This document shows, piece after piece, positions 46,303-55,919 of a DNA stretch of 64,000 nt (the stretch's first letter is position 1; each line of letters starts with the position of its first letter). Below the pieces are notes generated by a model, which saw only the letters and a program-made list of their open reading frames with translations, did no database searches and was not told where the DNA came from. The stretch is from Caldilineaceae bacterium. GTDB taxonomy: Bacteria; Chloroflexota; Anaerolineae; Caldilineales; Caldilineaceae. Location of the stretch: NCBI GenBank assembly GCA_022821585.1, contig JAJEDI010000055.1, positions 186,001-250,000 of the forward strand, in the 5' to 3' direction. The position numbers and the translations under genes are program-made.

Positions 46303-48213
46303 TTAGCCCCCAATCACGAACCACAAGAGCAGGGCCACGACACCGCAGAATAGACTCAACGCATATGTTGGTACCAGGCCGTTGTGGACCTTGCGCAGGG
46401 CGCCGCCTAGATACAGGTTTGCCTGGCCAACAAGATTTACCGCGCCGTCAACTACGCCTTGGTCCACCACTTGGGTGAACCAGTTGGAGAGACCAAGCAG
46501 AGGTCCGACGATCCATGCGGCGTATATTTCATCCACGTACCATCTGTTGCGGGCGATAGGTTCCATCGGCCTGACAAGCCCTGTTATTCCCGCCGCCAAC
46601 TTGCCGGCAACGGAATCAGTACTCTTCAAATAACGCCCGTAGGCCAGTCCGACGCCAGCCAGCGCCACAACCGCACTGACCGCCAGGAGTACCAGTTCCA
46701 TGGGAACGCTTGGATGGAAAGCAGGCTTGCCTACGGCCGCTTCCAGATAATGTTCCATCGTAAGCACCAAAGGCAGGTTCAGAGCTCCGCCGACCACCGC
46801 CAGGATTGCAAGCACCCAGAGGGGTCTTGTCATCACTGCCGGGCTCTCGTGCGCGTGTTCGTGTACATGTTGATCCCGCGCTTCGCCACAGAAGGCCATG
46901 AAAACGGCTCGAAAGCTGTAAAACGCCGTGAGAAGGGCTGTGAAAAGGCCCACCAGATAGAGAAGGATGTTGTGATTGGCGACATGTAGCAGGATTCCAT
47001 CTTTTGAGAAGAATCCGGACAGCGGTGGAAAGCCTGCCAGAGCCAGTGCGCCGATCACGAATAGAAGGTACGTCGTTGGCATCTTGGCGCGCAGATTACC
47101 CATCTTTCGAATGTCCAGCTCGCCGTCGGGAAGGCCGTGCATGACGTTTCCTGCTGCAAGAAAGAGAAGTGCCTTGAAGAATGCGTGCGTTACAAGGTGA
47201 AAAATGGCAAATGCATAAGCCCCGACACCAACACCCAGCATCATGTAACCCAACTGCGATATCGTCGAGTAGGCCAGGATCTTCTTTAGGTCGACCTGCG
47301 TCAACGCAATTGTCGCCGCCAGCAGCGCCGTCAGGCCCCCCACCCAGGCCGCGAGGCTGCCTGCCATTGGAGCCAACTCCCAAAGGAAGTGCGTGCGCGC
47401 CACCATGTAGATGCCTGCCGTCACCATCGTAGCAGCATGGATGAGCGCGGAAACAGGCGTCGGCCCGGCCATTGCGTCAGGCAGCCAGACGAACAAGGGC
47501 AGTTGGGCGCTCTTGCCGGTCGCGGCCAGCAGAAGGAGTAGGCAGATCGCAGTCGCTGTTCCCGTCGCCAGCGCGCCTGACCCTTGAGAAACTTCCTCGA
47601 AAACAACTGACCCAACGCCGGTCCAGATGAGGAATACAGCCAGCATCATGCCGAAGTCACCGATCCGGTTGACCAGAAAGGCCTTCTTGCCGGCATCTGC
47701 GTAATGGCCGTAGGACTCGTCATGCCGGTCGAAGTAAAACCCAATGAGCAGATACGACGCCAGCCCCACGCCTTCCCAGCCAACAAACATCCCCACGAAG
47801 TTGTTGCTGAGTATCAGCACCAGCATCGCCAGGATGAAAAAATTCAGATAGACGAAGAACCTCTGGTAGTTCCGCTCGCCGTGCATGTAGCCGCCGGCAT
47901 AAATGTGGATCAGCGCTCCCACCCCGGTTACGATAAGGGCCATCGTAACGCTGAGCGGGTCGATGAGCAGTGCCGCCGGCGCACGGAAGCTTCCAATGGT
48001 AATCCAATCCCACAGATGGACGGTTACCGTGCGGTGATGTTCATCCAGGCCCGACAGACCAAAGAAGAGCCTCAGGCTGACGACGAAGGAAAGGAGAACC
48101 GCACCAGAGGCGACCACTTGGATGCCCCGCTCCTTGAGTCTGTCCCCAATAAACAGGTTGATCAGCGCGCCTAGGGCTGGAAAGACCAGAATAAGCCAGG
48201 CTAAGTCCAACAT
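46303..48213 (-). CDS. nuoL: NADH-quinone oxidoreductase subunit L
   Basis: A 636-residue distal antiporter-like subunit with about 16 spans and the long lateral helix at its C-terminal side. Signatures include NNFVGMFVGWEGVGLASYLLIGFYF, KSAQLPLFVWLPDAMAGPTPVSALIHAATMVTAG and [19 protein letters not shown] short histidine-rich cytoplasmic-type loop (DQHVHEHAHES) lies near residue 440. GAGGAAT precedes the ATG. Compared with the second NuoL in this window, the two share family motifs but differ throughout, so they are paralogues and not a recent duplication. Confidence 0.97.
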   Translation of the reverse strand: MLDLAWLILVFPALGALINLFIGDRLKERGIQVVASGAVLLSFVVSLRLFFGLSGLDEHHRTVTVHLWDWITIGSFRAPAALLIDPLSVTMALIVTGVGALIHIYAGGYMHGERNYQRFFVYLNFFILAMLVLILSNNFVGMFVGWEGVGLASYLLIGFYFDRHDESYGHYADAGKKAFLVNRIGDFGMMLAVFLIWTGVGSVVFEEVSQGSGALATGTATAICLLLLLAATGKSAQLPLFVWLPDAMAGPTPVSALIHAATMVTAGIYMVARTHFLWELAPMAGSLAAWVGGLTALLAATIALTQVDLKKILAYSTISQLGYMMLGVGVGAYAFAIFHLVTHAFFKALLFLAAGNVMHGLPDGELDIRKMGNLRAKMPTTYLLFVIGALALAGFPPLSGFFSKDGILLHVANHNILLYLVGLFTALLTAFYSFRAVFMAFCGEARDQHVHEHAHESPAVMTRPLWVLAILAVVGGALNLPLVLTMEHYLEAAVGKPAFHPSVPMELVLLAVSAVVALAGVGLAYGRYLKSTDSVAGKLAAGITGLVRPMEPIARNRWYVDEIYAAWIVGPLLGLSNWFTQVVDQGVVDGAVNLVGQANLYLGGALRKVHNGLVPTYALSLFCGVVALLLWFVIGG

Positions 48214-48303
48214 AGATTCCTCATCACAACTCTCTGTCGATCACTTTCGGCTCTTGTCTGCCACCGTACGCCGGTGGAACTGCCAATGACTGGAACGGGT
48301 ACT

Positions 48304-48609
48304 TCACCATTTCAGCAGATTGATTTCATCGATATTGATGCTCTTCCGATGGCGGACATTCGCGATCAAGATCGCCAGTCCGACCGCTACTTCGGCAGCG
48401 GCAACCGCCATAATCATGAAGACAAAAATCTGTCCTTCGAGATCGCCCCACTGTCGGGCGAGGGCGATCAGAGTCAGGTTCACGCTGTTGAGCATCATTT
48501 CGATGCACATGAATATGATGAGCGCGTTCCGGCGCAGCAGAACACCGGTCGCGCCAACGGTAAAAATTAGGGCAGCCAGGACCAGGTAGTAGCTAGTCTC
48601 TAACATCAT
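48304..48609 (-). CDS. nuoK: NADH-quinone oxidoreductase subunit K
   Basis: A 101-residue subunit with three membrane spans. The two conserved membrane glutamates lie in LIIFMCIEMMLNSVNLTLIAL and MAVAAAEVAVGLAIL; both are needed for coupled proton transfer in characterised complex I. Its ATG overlaps the nuoJ stop by 4 bases, so translation is coupled. Confidence 0.97.
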   Translation of the reverse strand: MMLETSYYLVLAALIFTVGATGVLLRRNALIIFMCIEMMLNSVNLTLIALARQWGDLEGQIFVFMIMAVAAAEVAVGLAILIANVRHRKSINIDEINLLKW

Positions 48610-49151
48610 TCGTTCGCCTTGACCGACGGGATGCCTTCGCCCGCGCCCTCTTGCTGGCGTCCCAGCACAAGCGCGCCGATCAGCGCGACAAGCAAAAGAA
48701 GAGCGATCAGTTCAAATGGAAGTACATACTTTGTAAACAGGGCGATGCCGACGGCCTCTGGCGTTCCCCCTTGCAGGAGCGCCGCGGTCTCTTCCGACGG
48801 GCCTGCCATGCGCGCAAGGACACTGTAGGAGACTGTAAGGAGCAGGATGGTCCCCAGGGCAATGCCTACGGTTCGGCTCCACGCCCGCTGGGCGGCGCTG
48901 AAGTCGTTCGTATCGCCTCCGATGAGCATAATTACAAACAGTATCAGGATGACGATTCCCCCTGCATACACGATCACCTGCGCCGCCGCCAGAAACTGCG
49001 CGTCAAGCGTGATGTAGAGAACTGCTAGGGTGGCGAAGTTGGTGAGCAGAAACAGCGCGCTGTGCACGGGCTGGCGGCTTGTTACCACTCCCAGAGCTGC
49101 CGCCAGGCTGACAGCGCCAACTAGCAGGAAAAAGAGAAGCGACCAACTCAT
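48606..49151 (-). CDS. nuoJ: NADH-quinone oxidoreductase subunit J
   Basis: A 181-residue membrane subunit with five spans. The family segment RQPVHSALFLLTNFATLAVLYITLDAQFLAAAQVIVYAGGIVILILFVIML includes the pi-bulge region of TM3 that moves during turnover. The C-terminal tail is hydrophilic. It lies 6 bases after nuoI and overlaps nuoK. Confidence 0.96.
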   Translation of the reverse strand: MSWSLLFFLLVGAVSLAAALGVVTSRQPVHSALFLLTNFATLAVLYITLDAQFLAAAQVIVYAGGIVILILFVIMLIGGDTNDFSAAQRAWSRTVGIALGTILLLTVSYSVLARMAGPSEETAALLQGGTPEAVGIALFTKYVLPFELIALLLLVALIGALVLGRQQEGAGEGIPSVKANE

Positions 49152-49157
49152 GGAAAG

Positions 49158-49628
49158 TTACTCCGGTCGAATGATGACCTTTGGCATGCCGGGATTGAGC
49201 AGTTCCTCTTTGGTCAGCACGAAATCCTTGCGCTCGTAGTTGGCCATGGCAAAGTCGTGACCCAAAACGATGGCTTCGGTAGGGCAGGCTTCTTCGCAGT
49301 CACCGCAAAAGACGCAACGCAACAGATTCAGTTCATAGACCTTTGCATGACGCTCGCCCGGCGAGAGCGGCGCTTCCGGGTCGTTCTCCGCCGCTTCCAC
49401 GTAGATCGCTTCAGTGGGACAGGCGGCTTCGCACAGACAGCAGCCAATACACCGCTCCAGCCCGTTGGCATAGCGCCGCAGTTCGTGACGACCGCGGAAG
49501 CGGGGGTAGATCGGTATATCCTCGTGAGGAAACTCCACCGTCACGGGCTTGTGGCCCAGGTGCTTGAGGGTCACACCCATCGCCTTGCCGATCTCGGCAG
49601 CGCCTTTCAAGAAATCACCCAACTCCAT
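49158..49628 (-). CDS. nuoI: NADH-quinone oxidoreductase subunit I
   Basis: A 156-residue peripheral subunit that carries clusters N6a and N6b on the electron path to quinone. Both 4Fe-4S motifs are complete: [16 protein letters not shown] and [16 protein letters not shown]. The N-terminal amphipathic part ([21 protein letters not shown]) contacts the membrane subunits. The conserved [17 protein letters not shown] precedes the first cluster. Confidence 0.97.
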   Translation of the reverse strand: MELGDFLKGAAEIGKAMGVTLKHLGHKPVTVEFPHEDIPIYPRFRGRHELRRYANGLERCIGCCLCEAACPTEAIYVEAAENDPEAPLSPGERHAKVYELNLLRCVFCGDCEEACPTEAIVLGHDFAMANYERKDFVLTKEELLNPGMPKVIIRPE

Positions 49629-49653
49629 TGAAACCCTCTTTCCCTTGCGCTTC

Positions 49654-50634
49654 TTACTTCAGGAATACTGCCAGGACTGCCGAAACGCTCACATAGGCCA
49701 GGCTGAGTGGCAACATGAACTGCCAGCAGAACTTCATCAGCTGGTCATAGCGGGGCCGGCCGATGCTGGCCCGTACCCAGATGAAAAGGAAGAGCAGAAC
49801 TACGACCTTGATCAACAGATATATCGGCCCCAGCCAGATGTACTGCTCCGCGAATGGGCCTTTCCAGCCGCCGAAGAATAGGGTCGCCATAATTGCGCTG
49901 GTGGAAATCATATTGACGTACTCGGCGATGAAAAACAGCGCGAACTTCATGCCGCCGTACTCGGTCTGGAATCCGGCCACCAGTTCGTTTTCCGTCTCCG
50001 GCAAGTCAAAGGGGCTGCGGTTGGTTTCGGCAAGGATGCAGATGAAGAAGAACGGAAATGCCAGCCAGAGCCAGATCCACTCCCACCAGGGACGGAAACC
50101 CTCGACCAGGTCGACAAGACTGAAGCTGCCGGCCAAAATGAGAATGCTGACCAGAAACAGCCCCAGCGGCAGCTCGTAAGAGACCATCTGCGCAGACGAG
50201 CGCAGCGCTCCCAGCAACGAATAGTTGTTGTTGCTGCTCCAACCCGCCAGGATTATGCCGTAGCTCTCGATTCCCGCGACCGCCAGGATCCAGAGGAAAC
50301 CAATATTCACGTCGGCGATGGCAGGTGTCCCTTTGGCGATCGGGATGACGGCCCAGATGATCAGAGCCGGCACAAGTGCCAGGGCCGGAGCCAGCAGATA
50401 GACCGGCTTGTCGACGTGATTGGGGATGATCTCTTCCTTGAAAAAGGCCTTTACGGCGTCGGCGGCTGGTTGCAGAAGCCCGAACTTGCCTGCCCGGTTT
50501 GGACCATATCGCACCTGGAAGCGCGCCAGCAGTTTGCGCTCAAACCAGGTAAGGTATGCGAAACCGGTCAGCAGTACAAATATGAGTATCAGTGCGCGGA
50601 TGGCCGGAAAGACCAGTAGCTGTAGCCAGTCCAT
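49654..50634 (-). CDS. nuoH: NADH-quinone oxidoreductase subunit H
   Basis: A 326-residue subunit with eight spans that forms the quinone chamber with NuoB and NuoD. It has the standard [34 protein letters not shown] and the glutamate-rich loop [21 protein letters not shown] followed by [11 protein letters not shown]. These residues match the canonical quinone-site signature, in contrast to the second NuoH in this window. Its ATG follows the nuoG stop codon without any gap. Confidence 0.97.
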   Translation of the reverse strand: MDWLQLLVFPAIRALILIFVLLTGFAYLTWFERKLLARFQVRYGPNRAGKFGLLQPAADAVKAFFKEEIIPNHVDKPVYLLAPALALVPALIIWAVIPIAKGTPAIADVNIGFLWILAVAGIESYGIILAGWSSNNNYSLLGALRSSAQMVSYELPLGLFLVSILILAGSFSLVDLVEGFRPWWEWIWLWLAFPFFFICILAETNRSPFDLPETENELVAGFQTEYGGMKFALFFIAEYVNMISTSAIMATLFFGGWKGPFAEQYIWLGPIYLLIKVVVLLFLFIWVRASIGRPRYDQLMKFCWQFMLPLSLAYVSVSAVLAVFLK

Positions 50635-53124
50635 TTAATGCCTTTCCACTTTGACCCGCTGGGTAAAGCTGCCGTTGATCAGCGCGCCCACCGGCGCGCC
50701 GGGCAAACTCTCCGGAATCCAGGCGCAGCCCGTCTGCACTTGCACGTCGATTGCCAGCGTCAGATCCAGTTCCCCTTGCTCGCTCCGCACGGTGACCACA
50801 CTGCCCGGTTCAAGGCCGGACTCTGCCGCGTCTGCCGGGTTCAAGGTGACGGTGGGCCCATGTGCCATGCCGTGCATCTGATCTGTCAGGCTGAAAAGAG
50901 TGCCCCCGTCGTAGAGGACGGTGCCGGTAACCAGGCTGAGAGGATAATCCCCATCGCCGACGGAGGATTCGGACGTTCCCTCTGAAGCCCGCCCGGCCGT
51001 TTCCTCAACCTCCGGCGCGGAACCGGCGTCCCACTGGCGGCCTTGATCGCCCAGCGCCTCCCACGTCAGCTCGGCATACCCTGGTACAGCTCGAGCGATC
51101 TCTGCTGTCACACTGTGAGCGTCGGAAAACGGCCAGTTCGCCCCCATCTGCTTGGCCAGATGCGTGAAAATCATCCAGTCCGGCGCCGCACGGGACTTCG
51201 GATCGGTGACGGCCTTGGGCGCCCTCTGCACACGACGCTCCAGATTGGTGTACGTCCCATCGCTCTCCGCCCAACCCTGGGCAGGCAGCACCACGTCAGC
51301 CTTCTGTGCAGTCTCTGTGAGCAAAAGATCGGTTACAACGAGAAGCTCCAGCTCTTCCAGACTGGCTGCCCAGTCCGGCGATTCGGCTGCCGGGTTGGCG
51401 CCATTCACGAAGAGCGCCTTCATCTCCTGGCTGTCCAGCATCTGCTTGTATGTGTAGCCAGGTGAAGTGGAAAGGTCGCAGCCCCATAGCGCCTCAAGCC
51501 GCGATCTGGCGTCGACGTCATCCAGTGGGAATTGGCCGGGCAACCTATCAGGTAATACACCCGTATCACGGCAGCCCTGGGCATTTCCGTCCAGTCCGAC
51601 ATAGCTCAACCGCGCTCCCTCACCGGCTGTCCGGGCGAGCCGTGCCAGGCCGTCACGGACACCAGGTCCGCTCTCTCCCCTCACTGCCATTGGTCCGTAG
51701 ACGATCAGCGTCCTTTCGCTCTCCTTCAACAGTTTGGCCGCAGCATATACTGGGGACTCTTCTTCAGACGGGTCGGAGTCCTGCACTGCCCGCACTAGGC
51801 CATCTACCAGCGTAGACTCACCGCCCGGCAGGTAGGCCAGATACGGTCCGTCGTACCGGGTCAACTCAATCTTGCGAGGGTGGGCGATGATCAGCTTAAC
51901 TCCCCCTCGTAGGACCGCTCTTTTCACGTGGAGGTCCAGGACAGGCAACTCTTCGCTGGGATCCAGACCGAAGAGCAGTACCGTATCGACCTGCGGGTCG
52001 GGCCCGTACTGCGGTTTCATCAGCTCTGACAGAGCCGGCAGACCGGTAGGCAGGGCCGCCACGTCACCGCCATCGCGGTGGTCGATGTTGTTTGTCCCGA
52101 TCACCGCGCGCATGAATCGCTGCAGCGCGTAGTTGCTCTCGTTGCTGATCTTGCCGCTGCCTATTGCACCGATGCTGTCGGGGCCGTATTTCTCCCTTAT
52201 GCCGGCAAGCCGCTCCGCGACGTAGGCCAGCGCCTCGCTCCACTGTACGCGCGTCAGCCTGCCGTTTTTGCGTAAATGCGGTGTGGCCAGCCGGTTCTCG
52301 TCGTTGACCCAGGCGTGGGCAAAACGGCCCTTGTCGCATATCCACTGGTCATTGACCTGCATATTCTCGCGGCCGACGATGCGGCGCAGCTGGTGCGTGC
52401 GGCTGTCCAACCGCACATTGCATCCTACCGAACAGTGCAGGCAGATGCTGGGCGTCCGCTCAATCTCCCAGGGGCGGTAGGCAAAACGGGAGACACGGTT
52501 TGTCAGTGCCCCGACAGGGCAAAGGTCAATGATGTTGCCACTGGTCTTGGCGTCGACGGGACGGCCGTCCTGGATGTCAACGATCGTGTCGTTGCCCCGC
52601 TCGAACAGACCCAGTTGCGGCTTGTCCTCCCACTCCTCCAGGTAGCGGATGCAGCGCCAGCAGAGTACGCAGCGCTCCTGGTCAAGTACGATTGTGTCCG
52701 AAATGTCGTAATGTTTTTTAGCGAGCCGCTTCGGCTCGATTAGCTGGCTGATCCCCGGACCGAAGCGCATTGTTTGGTCCTGCAGCGGGCACTCGCCGCC
52801 TTTATCGCAGATTGGACAATCTAGTGGATGATTGAGCAGAATGAAGGCAAGATTCGCTTCCTGAACCGTACGAACCTGCTCGGTATCTGTACGCACAACC
52901 ATCCCGTCGCCCACCGGCATCGTGCATGACGCCATCATCGCAGTGCCGCGAGGACCGTCCACCTCAACGAGGCACATGCGGCAGCAGCCGACCGGGTCAA
53001 GCTTGGGATGCGAACAGAAGACCGGAATCTCGACGCCCGCCATGCGCGCGGCGTCAACCAGAAGCGTCCTGGCAGGAACCGACACTTCCTCTTCGTTGAT
53101 AGTGATCGTTACTTTATCAGTCAT
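50635..53124 (-). CDS. nuoG: NADH-quinone oxidoreductase subunit G
   Basis: An 829-residue iron-sulfur subunit of the NADH module. The N-terminal 2Fe-2S domain contains FCSHPKLDPVGCCRMCLVEV and CPICDKGGECPLQDQ; the His-Cys3 4Fe-4S region and the CVLCWRCIRYLEEW motif follow. The molybdopterin-oxidoreductase-like part starts with CLHCSVGCNVRLDSR, which can hold the extra N7 cluster, and ends in a molydopterin-dinucleotide-type domain. About 50 bases upstream is the Uma2 gene, which separates nuoG from nuoEF. The start lacks a strong ribosome-binding site (GGAGACC at 12 bases). Confidence 0.96.
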   Translation of the reverse strand: MTDKVTITINEEEVSVPARTLLVDAARMAGVEIPVFCSHPKLDPVGCCRMCLVEVDGPRGTAMMASCTMPVGDGMVVRTDTEQVRTVQEANLAFILLNHPLDCPICDKGGECPLQDQTMRFGPGISQLIEPKRLAKKHYDISDTIVLDQERCVLCWRCIRYLEEWEDKPQLGLFERGNDTIVDIQDGRPVDAKTSGNIIDLCPVGALTNRVSRFAYRPWEIERTPSICLHCSVGCNVRLDSRTHQLRRIVGRENMQVNDQWICDKGRFAHAWVNDENRLATPHLRKNGRLTRVQWSEALAYVAERLAGIREKYGPDSIGAIGSGKISNESNYALQRFMRAVIGTNNIDHRDGGDVAALPTGLPALSELMKPQYGPDPQVDTVLLFGLDPSEELPVLDLHVKRAVLRGGVKLIIAHPRKIELTRYDGPYLAYLPGGESTLVDGLVRAVQDSDPSEEESPVYAAAKLLKESERTLIVYGPMAVRGESGPGVRDGLARLARTAGEGARLSYVGLDGNAQGCRDTGVLPDRLPGQFPLDDVDARSRLEALWGCDLSTSPGYTYKQMLDSQEMKALFVNGANPAAESPDWAASLEELELLVVTDLLLTETAQKADVVLPAQGWAESDGTYTNLERRVQRAPKAVTDPKSRAAPDWMIFTHLAKQMGANWPFSDAHSVTAEIARAVPGYAELTWEALGDQGRQWDAGSAPEVEETAGRASEGTSESSVGDGDYPLSLVTGTVLYDGGTLFSLTDQMHGMAHGPTVTLNPADAAESGLEPGSVVTVRSEQGELDLTLAIDVQVQTGCAWIPESLPGAPVGALINGSFTQRVKVERH

Positions 53125-53174
53125 TGATGATTAGGTCTCCGATACAGAGGAGAAACTTTCCAAGTTCGTCAGAG

Positions 53175-53867
53175 TCAGGCTTCGTCGGCGGCTGGCGACA
53201 ACAAATCGTCTACCGCGACATGGAAATCAGGGAATGCAAGTGGCGCCACTTTCATGCCTTGACTTAGAGTTAGTTTCGTCTGGTAAAGTGCCTCGCCCGA
53301 GGAAGAGCTGCGCGGATCGCGATAAACCTCCAGAACATCATCGACGAGATTCCAAATCCAGTACTCAGGTATCCCTGCTTGGGCATATAGAGCTCCCTTC
53401 TTGGAGCGATCCATGCTCAAGCTCGATTCAGCCACCTCCACCAACAAGAAAACTTCAGACGGACTGGGGTGACGATTCGCGAATTCAGCACCCATGTCCT
53501 TCAAAAGAATCAGATCCGGCTCTGGTTCAGACTCTGAATCTATAATTGAAATCGGAGCCTGAACTCGAAGTCTGATTCCCCCACGCGTGAGAAGGGACGA
53601 AAAGACAAGCAAGAGGAGGTCGACCGCATTTGCGTGCGGCGGATAAATCGGACTCAATGACACCAAGATTCCTTCGAGCAATTCGACCCGTTCGTCCTCA
53701 TCGAAGAAGCCCGTCTCTATCAGCGAATGATATTCATCCAGCGTGAACCGCCGCAGAGACACACCTTCCACTGGCGAAATAGGCAGAACTGCTTCCCGTG
53801 ATCTGCTTCGCTTTCTCTCGACCTGTGAGCTGGGATCAGGCGAGACACGTGGCGCAACCGTAACCAT
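53175..53867 (-). CDS. Uma2 family (DUF820) PD-(D/E)XK nuclease-like protein inside the nuo operon
   Basis: A 230-residue protein of the Uma2/DUF820 family, a restriction-endonuclease-like fold abundant in Cyanobacteria and Chloroflexota. The core is visible as FTLDEYHSLIETGFFDEDERVELLEG, the metal-binding Asp in EPEPDLILL, the acidic pair in FLLVEVAESSLSMDR, and KKGALYAQAGIPEYWIWNL. It starts 9 bases after the nuoEF stop with GAGGAA overlapping that stop and ends about 50 bases before nuoG, so it must be co-transcribed with complex I. No respiratory role is known for this family; it may be a mobile insertion that kept the operon intact. Confidence 0.9.
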   Translation of the reverse strand: MVTVAPRVSPDPSSQVERKRSRSREAVLPISPVEGVSLRRFTLDEYHSLIETGFFDEDERVELLEGILVSLSPIYPPHANAVDLLLLVFSSLLTRGGIRLRVQAPISIIDSESEPEPDLILLKDMGAEFANRHPSPSEVFLLVEVAESSLSMDRSKKGALYAQAGIPEYWIWNLVDDVLEVYRDPRSSSSGEALYQTKLTLSQGMKVAPLAFPDFHVAVDDLLSPAADEA

Positions 53868-53876
53868 CTGAATTCC

Positions 53877-55853
53877 TCAGTCGTTCCCCGGAACCAAATC
53901 ATCGTGCAGCACGATATTCCCTCCGGTCGGCGCAAACGTGCTGTCGCGCAGGCCGCTTTTCTCGTGCGTATTCGGGCGGTAGTCTGGGCGAATCGGCAAT
54001 ACAGGGCCAATGTCGTCTGGATTGGTATTCTCGATTTGCGACCAAAACTCGGGTCGGAACTTGAGCAGGTTGCTCTGCAGGCCCCATACTGACGCCTCGC
54101 CAAAGGGACAGAAGCTCTTGCCGGCGATGTTGTCGGCGATGAACTCCATCAGCTCCAGGTCTCTGCCCAGGCCCTGCCCTTCCTCGATGCGCAGCAGGAT
54201 CTTTTCCAGCCAGGCAGTCCCCTCGCGGCAAGGTGTGCACTTGCCACAACTCTCTTCGCGATAGAAGCTGAGCGTGCGCCGCGCAACCTCGACCATTGAA
54301 GTGCGGTCATCGATAGCAATCACGCCGGCCGACCCCAGCAGCGAACCGGCCTCAGTGATGCTCTCGAAGTCCAGCGGCGTATCGAATTGATCAGGTGTTA
54401 GCAGCTTCATCGAAAGCCCGCCGGGAACGATCGCCTTGATCGGATGGTTCTCGTCCTGCGGCCCGCCCCCATACTTATCAACCAGTTCGCTCAGTGGCGT
54501 TGCGTGTGGAAGTTCGTAGAGCCCCGGCCGCTTGACGTTGCCGCTCAGGCAAAAGATACGCATCCCAGGGCTGCGTTCGGTTCCGTACTCCTTGTACCAG
54601 TCGACGCCGTGGCGCATAACGTGCGTCACATTGCAGATCGACTCAACGTTGTTCACGATCGTCGGCTTGGCATACAGGCCTTCCACGGCGGGGAAGGGCG
54701 GCTTCAATCGCGGCTGCCCGCGAAAGCCCTCAAGGCTCGTTAGCTGGGCAGTCTCCTCACCGCACTCGTAGGCGCCCGCGCCGCGGTGCATCACGATATC
54801 TAGACTATTGCCGCTGCCGAAGATGTTTTCGCCCAGGTAGCCCTTGGCTCTGGCCTCGGCCAGGGCATCCTGCATGCGAGTATAGGCAAAGTAGTATTCA
54901 CCCCGAATGTAGATAAATGCCTTTTCTGATTCGATTGCATGGCAACTCAGAATGATCCCTTCGATGAGCTGATGGGGATCATATTCCATCACGATGCGGT
55001 CTTTGAATGTGCCCGGCTCCGATTCATCGGCGTTCACGACCATATAGCGGGGTTGCACGCCCTGCGGCAAAAAACCCCATTTGACTCCAGTGGGAAAGCC
55101 GGCGCCGCCGCGACCGCGTATACCGCTTGCCTTGATCTGCTCCACCATATCGGCCGGCTCAATCCCACTCAACACACGTCGGGCCGTGGCATAGCCGCCG
55201 TCAGCCTCGTAAGTCTCGATCCTGTGGCTGTCCGGTTCGTTGAGCCGGTCCATCAGGTAGCGGGGCTCCATCCCACCTGTGCGGTAAGGGCCGTCGGACG
55301 CGCCTTCACCGTTGGGGTCGGCCTCCGGAGTCCAGCGTTCCAGCGAGTGAAAGCCGTTGCCGGACTTCAGCAGTTCGAGCGCCTTCTCCACATCCTCAGA
55401 CGAGTCGAGATTCTCAAAATAGCGGATCTGACCCGTCTTCTGGTCGGTAACGATCGCCATCGGGGCGGTGCCGCAAGAGCCGAGACACTCCATGTGATCG
55501 AGGGCAAACCTTCCATCCTCGGTCTTCTCCCCGTGATGAATGCCAAGCGCGCTCTCAAAATTGTGCAGGCACTGATTCCCACCCCGCAGCATACAAGGGA
55601 CGTTTGTGCAGACTTCGATGTGATACTCGCCCTTGGGCTCTTCGTGCAGCATGTTGTAGAAACCGACGACTGCGCCAACCTCCGCCGGTGCGATGCCTAG
55701 GATTTCCGCCAACTTGTCCTGCGCATTTACCGGGCAGTATCCGTATTCCCTCTGGATCACGTAGAGCGCCGGCAGAATCCCCGAACGCTGCCGGCCCGCG
55801 GGATAGCGAGCCAGTATTTCGTCGATCTCCTGCCGCATCTGTTCCGTTATCAT
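53877..55853 (-). CDS. nuoEF: Fused NADH-quinone oxidoreductase subunits E and F
   Basis: A 658-residue fusion. Residues about 1-165 are NuoE, with the thioredoxin-fold 2Fe-2S ligands in CTNVPCMLRGG and ECLGSCGTAP. After a linker of about 50 residues, NuoF follows: GIRGRGGAGFPTGVKW for FMN and NADH, NADESEPGTFKDR, and the 4Fe-4S motif ESCGKCTPCREG with the last cysteine in KSFCPFGE. The usual YICGEETAL is YECGEETAQ here, a small departure near the NADH site. This is the NADH entry site of the enzyme. A polar tail of about 50 residues extends beyond the NuoF core. Confidence 0.96.
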   Translation of the reverse strand: MITEQMRQEIDEILARYPAGRQRSGILPALYVIQREYGYCPVNAQDKLAEILGIAPAEVGAVVGFYNMLHEEPKGEYHIEVCTNVPCMLRGGNQCLHNFESALGIHHGEKTEDGRFALDHMECLGSCGTAPMAIVTDQKTGQIRYFENLDSSEDVEKALELLKSGNGFHSLERWTPEADPNGEGASDGPYRTGGMEPRYLMDRLNEPDSHRIETYEADGGYATARRVLSGIEPADMVEQIKASGIRGRGGAGFPTGVKWGFLPQGVQPRYMVVNADESEPGTFKDRIVMEYDPHQLIEGIILSCHAIESEKAFIYIRGEYYFAYTRMQDALAEARAKGYLGENIFGSGNSLDIVMHRGAGAYECGEETAQLTSLEGFRGQPRLKPPFPAVEGLYAKPTIVNNVESICNVTHVMRHGVDWYKEYGTERSPGMRIFCLSGNVKRPGLYELPHATPLSELVDKYGGGPQDENHPIKAIVPGGLSMKLLTPDQFDTPLDFESITEAGSLLGSAGVIAIDDRTSMVEVARRTLSFYREESCGKCTPCREGTAWLEKILLRIEEGQGLGRDLELMEFIADNIAGKSFCPFGEASVWGLQSNLLKFRPEFWSQIENTNPDDIGPVLPIRPDYRPNTHEKSGLRDSTFAPTGGNIVLHDDLVPGND

Positions 55854-55919
55854 TGAATTCCCCGGTTGCCGGTGAGCAGGTTGCGGTGGCCGGCGTTGAA
55901 CGTTCCAACCGCCGCAGTA

